This document shows, piece by piece, positions 60,484-64,000 of a stretch of 64,000 nt of DNA. The stretch is from Nitrospirota bacterium (GTDB lineage Bacteria; Nitrospirota; Thermodesulfovibrionia; Thermodesulfovibrionales; Dissulfurispiraceae), in contig JADFXU010000001.1 of assembly GCA_015233365.1 (NCBI GenBank), positions 1-64,000 of the forward strand, read 5' to 3'. Made by a program: the position numbers and the translations under genes. The number at the start of each line of letters is the position of its first letter. Position 1 is the first letter of the stretch. The notes under the pieces were generated by a model that did no database searches, had not been told where the DNA came from, and worked only from the letters and a program-made list of their open reading frames with translations.

Positions 60484-60917
60484 AGATTCAGGCATTTCTT
60501 GTCATATCCGTTTTTATTGTTTCATGCGTTTTTGTTCCGGTTATCAGCAGTGAAAGACCGGTCAAAGAATACCCGAACTATTCAAAGGATCTTCTTGACC
60601 TCATAAACCAATACAGGATAGGCAACAGGCTCTATGCGCTTTATTACGATAAGAAATTGGCTGCCTTCGCAGAAGACCACAGTACTTACATGTACCGTCG
60701 CAATGTTTTGAACCATGACAATTTCCATGAGCGGTTTGTTCAATCCGGAAGCGACCTCTGTGTCGAGAATGTGGGCTGGAACTATTCTACTCCTGGAGAC
60801 GTGTTTAACTCCTGGAGAAAGTCTGATGAGCACAATAAAAACATGCTGGACCGGAACATCCGAAAGGCCGGTATTTCAAAAGTAGGGGCTTACGTCACGT
60901 TTATTGCCTGCAGTTAA
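60480..60917 (+). CDS. CAP/SCP-domain secreted protein
   Basis: Protein of 145 residues with a signal peptide (about residues 1-22, ending VISS) and a short bacterial CAP domain: LDLINQYRIGNRLYALYYDKKLAAFAEDHSTYMYRRNVLNHDNF (in parts, 38-80), SDLCVENVGWNY, and FNSWRKSDEHNKNMLDRNI. The histidines and glutamate of the CAP cavity (H in EDHS, H in NHDN, E in VENVG, H in DEHNK) are present. The role of bacterial CAP proteins is not settled. Its start is overlapped by a short upstream frame. Confidence 0.85.
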   Translation: MKIQAFLVISVFIVSCVFVPVISSERPVKEYPNYSKDLLDLINQYRIGNRLYALYYDKKLAAFAEDHSTYMYRRNVLNHDNFHERFVQSGSDLCVENVGWNYSTPGDVFNSWRKSDEHNKNMLDRNIRKAGISKVGAYVTFIACS

Positions 60918-61000
60918 TCAGTCCTTTGGGGGGAAAGCCGGGTTCCTGCTTCTCCATGCGTGATAAAAGATTCCCTGCGACGATCTTTGGCGCTATAACT

Positions 61001-62152
61001 CTATACGTTGTTTATATACCCTTCGACCAGTATATCCTCGCCAATTTTTCGTACCTGCATATCACTGACCCTGTAAGCGTCTTCAAGTTTCCTGAAGACG
61101 CTTCCGCCTATGGCTGGAAGCGAGTGCTTGCCGCCTATTATCTTTGGAGCGATAAAGAAGGCCACTTTATCGACTATGCCTTCTGTCAATGCATACGCGC
61201 CCAAAGAAGAGCCGCCTTCTATCATGACGGATGTAATGCCGCACTCGCCCAGCTTTCTCATAAGCCATTCGAGATCCACCCGATCTCCTTCGTATTCGAT
61301 AATTTCCACACCCTTGTCGAGCAAGAGCTGACGTTTCCCCGGTCTTTCCGCCGACTGACGGTCATTCGACGCTGTCCTCTTTGCGACCAGTATTGTTTTG
61401 GGCGGAAGACTGAGGATGTTGTAGTGCAGCGGCGTTTCGAGACGCGGATCTATTACGATCCTTTCAGGCTGGTGTACTGGGTTCCGGCCTGCCGGAGACT
61501 TGTGGGTCCTGGCAGTAAGCATGGGGTTATCGGCCTTAACAGTGCCTATAGCTGTGAGGATGGCATCCACACTGCTCCGCATACGGTGGACGAGGCGCCT
61601 TGATTGCTCGCCGGTTATCCACTTGGACTGCCTGTCAGGAGTTGCAATCTTTCCGTCGAGCGTCATGGCAACTTTCAAAACAACAAAAGGCTTGCCCGTA
61701 GTAATGTATTTTACATATGCCTCATTGAGTTTTTGCGCCTCAGGCTTCAGGAACCCCTCAACGACTTCCACCCGGTGCCGTTTTAATTCATCCGCCCCTT
61801 TGCCCGACACTTTGGGGTTGGGGTCTTCCATCCCGATAATGACCCGGCTTATGCCTGCATCGATTATCGATTTCGTGCATGGAGGGGTCCTTTTATCGAG
61901 ATGGCAGCAGGGCTCCAGCGTCACATAAAGTGTGGAGCCTTTGGCCTTATCTCCAGCCCTGAGAATTGCAAGCGCTTCGGCATGTAGTTCTCCGGCCTTC
62001 CTGTGGTAATCTTCGGCAATGATGCGGCCGTTTTTTACTATTACAGCCCCGACCATCGGGTTAGGGCTGGTCATGCCTCTGGCACGTGCAGCAAGCCGCA
62101 AGGCCCGCCTCATAAAGATTTTATCTTTGTCTAAAATCCGTACTCCTTCCAT
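61001..62152 (-). CDS. ribD: Bifunctional riboflavin deaminase-reductase RibD
   Basis: Protein of 383 residues. The N-terminal deaminase domain has MRRALRLAARARGMTSPNPMVG (about 14-35, in parts), the zinc residues in HAEALAIL and PCCHLDKRTPPC. The C-terminal RibD reductase domain runs about 155-380 with KPFVVLKVAMTLDGKIAT and TSVMIEGGSSLGAYAL. Reactions: deamination of 2,5-diamino-6-ribosylamino-pyrimidinone phosphate, then side-chain reduction. It overlaps the end of ubiD by 22 bases. Start at 62152 (ATG); downstream ATG at 62113 would truncate the domain. No other rib gene is here. Confidence 0.95.
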   Translation of the reverse strand: MEGVRILDKDKIFMRRALRLAARARGMTSPNPMVGAVIVKNGRIIAEDYHRKAGELHAEALAILRAGDKAKGSTLYVTLEPCCHLDKRTPPCTKSIIDAGISRVIIGMEDPNPKVSGKGADELKRHRVEVVEGFLKPEAQKLNEAYVKYITTGKPFVVLKVAMTLDGKIATPDRQSKWITGEQSRRLVHRMRSSVDAILTAIGTVKADNPMLTARTHKSPAGRNPVHQPERIVIDPRLETPLHYNILSLPPKTILVAKRTASNDRQSAERPGKRQLLLDKGVEIIEYEGDRVDLEWLMRKLGECGITSVMIEGGSSLGAYALTEGIVDKVAFFIAPKIIGGKHSLPAIGGSVFRKLEDAYRVSDMQVRKIGEDILVEGYINNV

Positions 62153-63594
62153 CGGTTATCGACGAGTCTCTTTATCTCTTCCGCCATGAACAGCTCCTGG
62201 GGCCACTCCCTCATCATGCCCTCTTCCTTTGTCTTTCTTGTCGCATCGACGCCCATTTTTGACCCGTACCTGGGCCAGTTGGCAGCGTGATCAAGATCGT
62301 CGAGAGGGCCGTCCGCAACAACCACGTCCCGTTTCCAGTCCACATTATTAAGGACACGCCAGGCAGTATAGGAAATATTCTGCACGTCCACATCCTCATC
62401 CACAATCACGAGGAGCTTCGCAAACATCATCTGGCCTTTGCCCCATAATCCATGTATTATCTTCTTTGCGTGTCCGGGGTAGCTCTTCCTGATGGAAATC
62501 AATGCAGCATTATGAAAAACGCCCTCCATAGGGAGGTTGATGTCCCTTATTTCAGGAAAATCGAGCTTCATAAGCGGAAGGAAGATGCGTTCCGTTGCTT
62601 TGCCCATATAACAGTCTTCCATTGGGGGCTTCCCGACTACAGTGGCGGGGTACACTAAATCTTTTCTGTGGGTAATACATTCAACATGAAACACCGGATA
62701 GTAGTCGGCAGCCGAGTAGAAACCCGTATGGTCGCCGAACGGCCCTTCAGTGCGCATTTCTCCCGGCTGAAGATAACCCTCTATAACCAGTTCACTGTTT
62801 GCAGGCACCTCTATATCGGAAGTAATGCATTTCACCATCTCTACAGGAGACCTGCGAAGGAACCCTGCAAAAAGCATCTCATCAACAGATTCCGGAAGCG
62901 GCGCACTTGCCGCATATATCACTGCCGGGTCGCTTCCGACTGCTATAGCGGCCTGCATCCTCTTCTCCGCATCCTTATACCTGTCATAGTGGCGGGCCCC
63001 GTCCTTATGAATATGCCAGTGCATGCCGGTGGTAGTTTTATCATATACATGTATTCGGTACATCCCGCAATTCCGGCGGCCTGTAAGTGGGTCTCTCGTA
63101 AACACCATCGGCAACGTAATAAACCGCCCCTCATCAGTGGGCTGCCCATCGCCGGGCCAGCACTTGATTATGGGGAATTTGCCCAGGTCGGGATTGTCTC
63201 TTTCCACAATCTCCTGGCAGGCGGCGTTCCTTGCCGTCCTGGGAAGGTATTTTGAGAATTCGAGTAGTTTCGGAAGCATCGACAGCTTTTCAAACAGCGT
63301 CTTCGGAGGCGCCTGGTTCAGCATCTCTTCTATACGCACAGCCACATCATCGAGTCGATTTACCTCGAGTGCAAGGCACATCCGCTCAAAGGAACCGAAC
63401 ATATTGGTAACAACGGGATATGAAGAGCCTTTTACTTTCTCGAAATAAAGGGCCTTCCCTCCCTTCGGGCTCTTGCACATCCTGTCCGTAATCTCAGCGA
63501 TTTCAAGGACTGGATCCACCTCCACCTTTATTCTATGGAGCAGCCCCTTCTTATCCAGCGTCCCGATGAAATCCCTTAAATCTCTATATGCCAT
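62131..63594 (-). CDS. ubiD: UbiD-family decarboxylase
   Basis: Prenylated-FMN-dependent decarboxylase of 487 residues, the length of UbiD. Seen are MAYRDLRDFIGTLDKKGLLHRIKVEVDPVLEIAEI (start), PVVTNMFGSFERMCLALEV, GMYRIHVYDKTTTGMHWHIHKDGARHY (metal and cofactor residues), the EGPFGDHTGFY box (about 277-287), and the end WKRDVVVADGPLDDLDHAANWPRYGSKMGVDATRK. In quinone synthesis it removes the carboxylate of the polyprenyl benzoate; other substrates are known. The UbiX partner is not in the window. Confidence 0.92.
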   Translation of the reverse strand: MAYRDLRDFIGTLDKKGLLHRIKVEVDPVLEIAEITDRMCKSPKGGKALYFEKVKGSSYPVVTNMFGSFERMCLALEVNRLDDVAVRIEEMLNQAPPKTLFEKLSMLPKLLEFSKYLPRTARNAACQEIVERDNPDLGKFPIIKCWPGDGQPTDEGRFITLPMVFTRDPLTGRRNCGMYRIHVYDKTTTGMHWHIHKDGARHYDRYKDAEKRMQAAIAVGSDPAVIYAASAPLPESVDEMLFAGFLRRSPVEMVKCITSDIEVPANSELVIEGYLQPGEMRTEGPFGDHTGFYSAADYYPVFHVECITHRKDLVYPATVVGKPPMEDCYMGKATERIFLPLMKLDFPEIRDINLPMEGVFHNAALISIRKSYPGHAKKIIHGLWGKGQMMFAKLLVIVDEDVDVQNISYTAWRVLNNVDWKRDVVVADGPLDDLDHAANWPRYGSKMGVDATRKTKEEGMMREWPQELFMAEEIKRLVDNRWKEYGF

Positions 63595-63634
63595 AATTGA
63601 TCTGCATGTCCGCCTTTAGAATAACACGTTGTCC

Positions 63635-64000
63635 TCACTCCGCACTATTATTGATGAGGTACTTGGCAGCCACCGCTTCGAGAGTGCATGGCGAAGGCGA
63701 CCCCTTATACAATAACTGCAGCGCTTCCAAATCAGACTTCCATACAACATCTCCTGGAGCAAGCAAACAGATGCTCCCCGGCTCATAGCTCGTATAAAGC
63801 CTGTTATCCTTGAAATAATAATGCCCGTTGCTTACTTCGGTGGGATAAATGCGCATTAATGGCGGAATATCGTTGGGTTTGAACCAAAGATTTATTTCCC
63901 TTTCGGCTTCACCCTTTGTAGCCGATGCATGTATGAGATTGTCCATGCGGTCGCCCACGACATTGCCCTCAGGGTCTTTTACCGGCACAATCGCGCCAAG
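63635..64000 (-). CDS. Nucleoside-diphosphate-kinase-like protein, partial at window edge
   Basis: C-terminal part, at least 120 residues, still open at the window's right end. DNLIHASATKGEAEREINLWFKPNDIP (in parts) matches the NDK C-terminal motif around the active-site histidine (H in IHAS), but the remaining 60 residues (MRIYPTEVSNGHYYFKDNRLYTSYEPGSICLL and beyond) extend past the normal NDK end. It therefore looks like a longer NDK-domain protein rather than a plain nucleoside diphosphate kinase. The N-terminal part is outside the window, so substrate cannot be judged. Confidence 0.6.
   Translation of the reverse strand, partial: LGAIVPVKDPEGNVVGDRMDNLIHASATKGEAEREINLWFKPNDIPPLMRIYPTEVSNGHYYFKDNRLYTSYEPGSICLLAPGDVVWKSDLEALQLLYKGSPSPCTLEAVAAKYLINNSAE

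Noticed and set aside
1-64000. CRISPR array or cas genes
   Set aside because: No regularly spaced direct repeats and no Cas-type proteins were seen.
1-64000. Prophage or large insertion sequence
   Set aside because: No integrase, transposase or phage structural gene was recognised; only the 54-bp element and palindromes suggest mobility.

Overview
The window reads as one contiguous stretch of chromosome from a Gram-negative bacterium of roughly balanced base composition. Evidence for a double membrane is a full MlaCDEF lipid-transport set, an AsmA protein, a beta-barrel outer-membrane protein, PilT-type ATPases and several lipoproteins. The mix of single-copy housekeeping genes with many radical SAM, HDOD and CheV-type proteins suggests a member of the Nitrospirota (Thermodesulfovibrionia-like) or a neighbouring phylum. 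This is an inference: there is no rRNA gene here to settle it.

Layout. 1-2174: a cyclic-di-AMP (ydaO/yuaA) riboswitch with terminator controlling a KimA-type potassium importer. 2232-6492: a tightly coupled four-gene operon (S51-peptidase/CysRS-tail fusion, GNAT, MshA-like glycosyltransferase, LmbE/PIG-L deacetylase) that resembles a mycothiol/bacillithiol pathway without being one; I consider it the best candidate for an undescribed system. 7081-13140 (minus): amidase, GerM-like lipid-anchored/membrane protein, murI, rph, ftsH, folP. 13305-18972: small membrane protein, CheV, CBS/DRTGG family II pyrophosphatase translationally coupled to secA. 19101-21878: two PilT-like ATPases and a receiver-like protein. 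22041-26444: methyltransferase-DUF2284 fusion plus two cobalamin-type radical SAM proteins, a likely small-molecule pathway. 26464-32245 (minus): glgB, acyl-CoA synthetase, an unknown, and a SUMF1-fold protein. 32600-38259 (plus): aroC, lytic transglycosylase, zapB/zapA, HDOD, metallo-beta-lactamase. 38273-40323 (minus): GGDEF, HDOD and a small HD-GYP-associated domain. 40560-41156: a sigma-54 promoter driving a Ser/Asn/Gln-rich protein. 41243-43955 (minus): mlaE-F-D-C. 44072-49208: radical SAM, prmA, ychF, HSDR_N-like protein, DUF2155 lipoprotein, tRNA-Ser(GCT). 49508-55568: tilS, HtrA/DegP, hemW, a pyruvate-kinase C-terminal-like protein and AsmA. 55625-60917: an envelope/stress group (secreted basic-acidic-tail protein, MscS, outer-membrane barrel, DUF2147, SYLF lipoprotein, CAP protein). 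61001-64000 (minus): ribD, ubiD and the end of a nucleoside-diphosphate-kinase-like protein.

The intergenic regions are unusually informative. Five large palindromes of three families (A at 32353 and 45414; B at 30642 and 49281; C at 45630) have conserved cores but copy-specific outer arms that remain complementary within each copy. A 54-bp element with 14-bp perfect terminal inverted repeats and an 8-bp target duplication sits just upstream of the glgB promoter. Several genes (13305, aroC, tilS, glgB, possibly the operon at 2232) have promoter-like -10 boxes so close to the ATG that leaderless or near-leaderless transcripts are predicted. A 17-bp identical leader with a ribosome-binding site and a short upstream reading frame precedes both mscS and the CAP gene.

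Starts were chosen by ribosome-binding site, family N-terminus and overlap with neighbours. No database searches were run; family names rest on recognised motifs.
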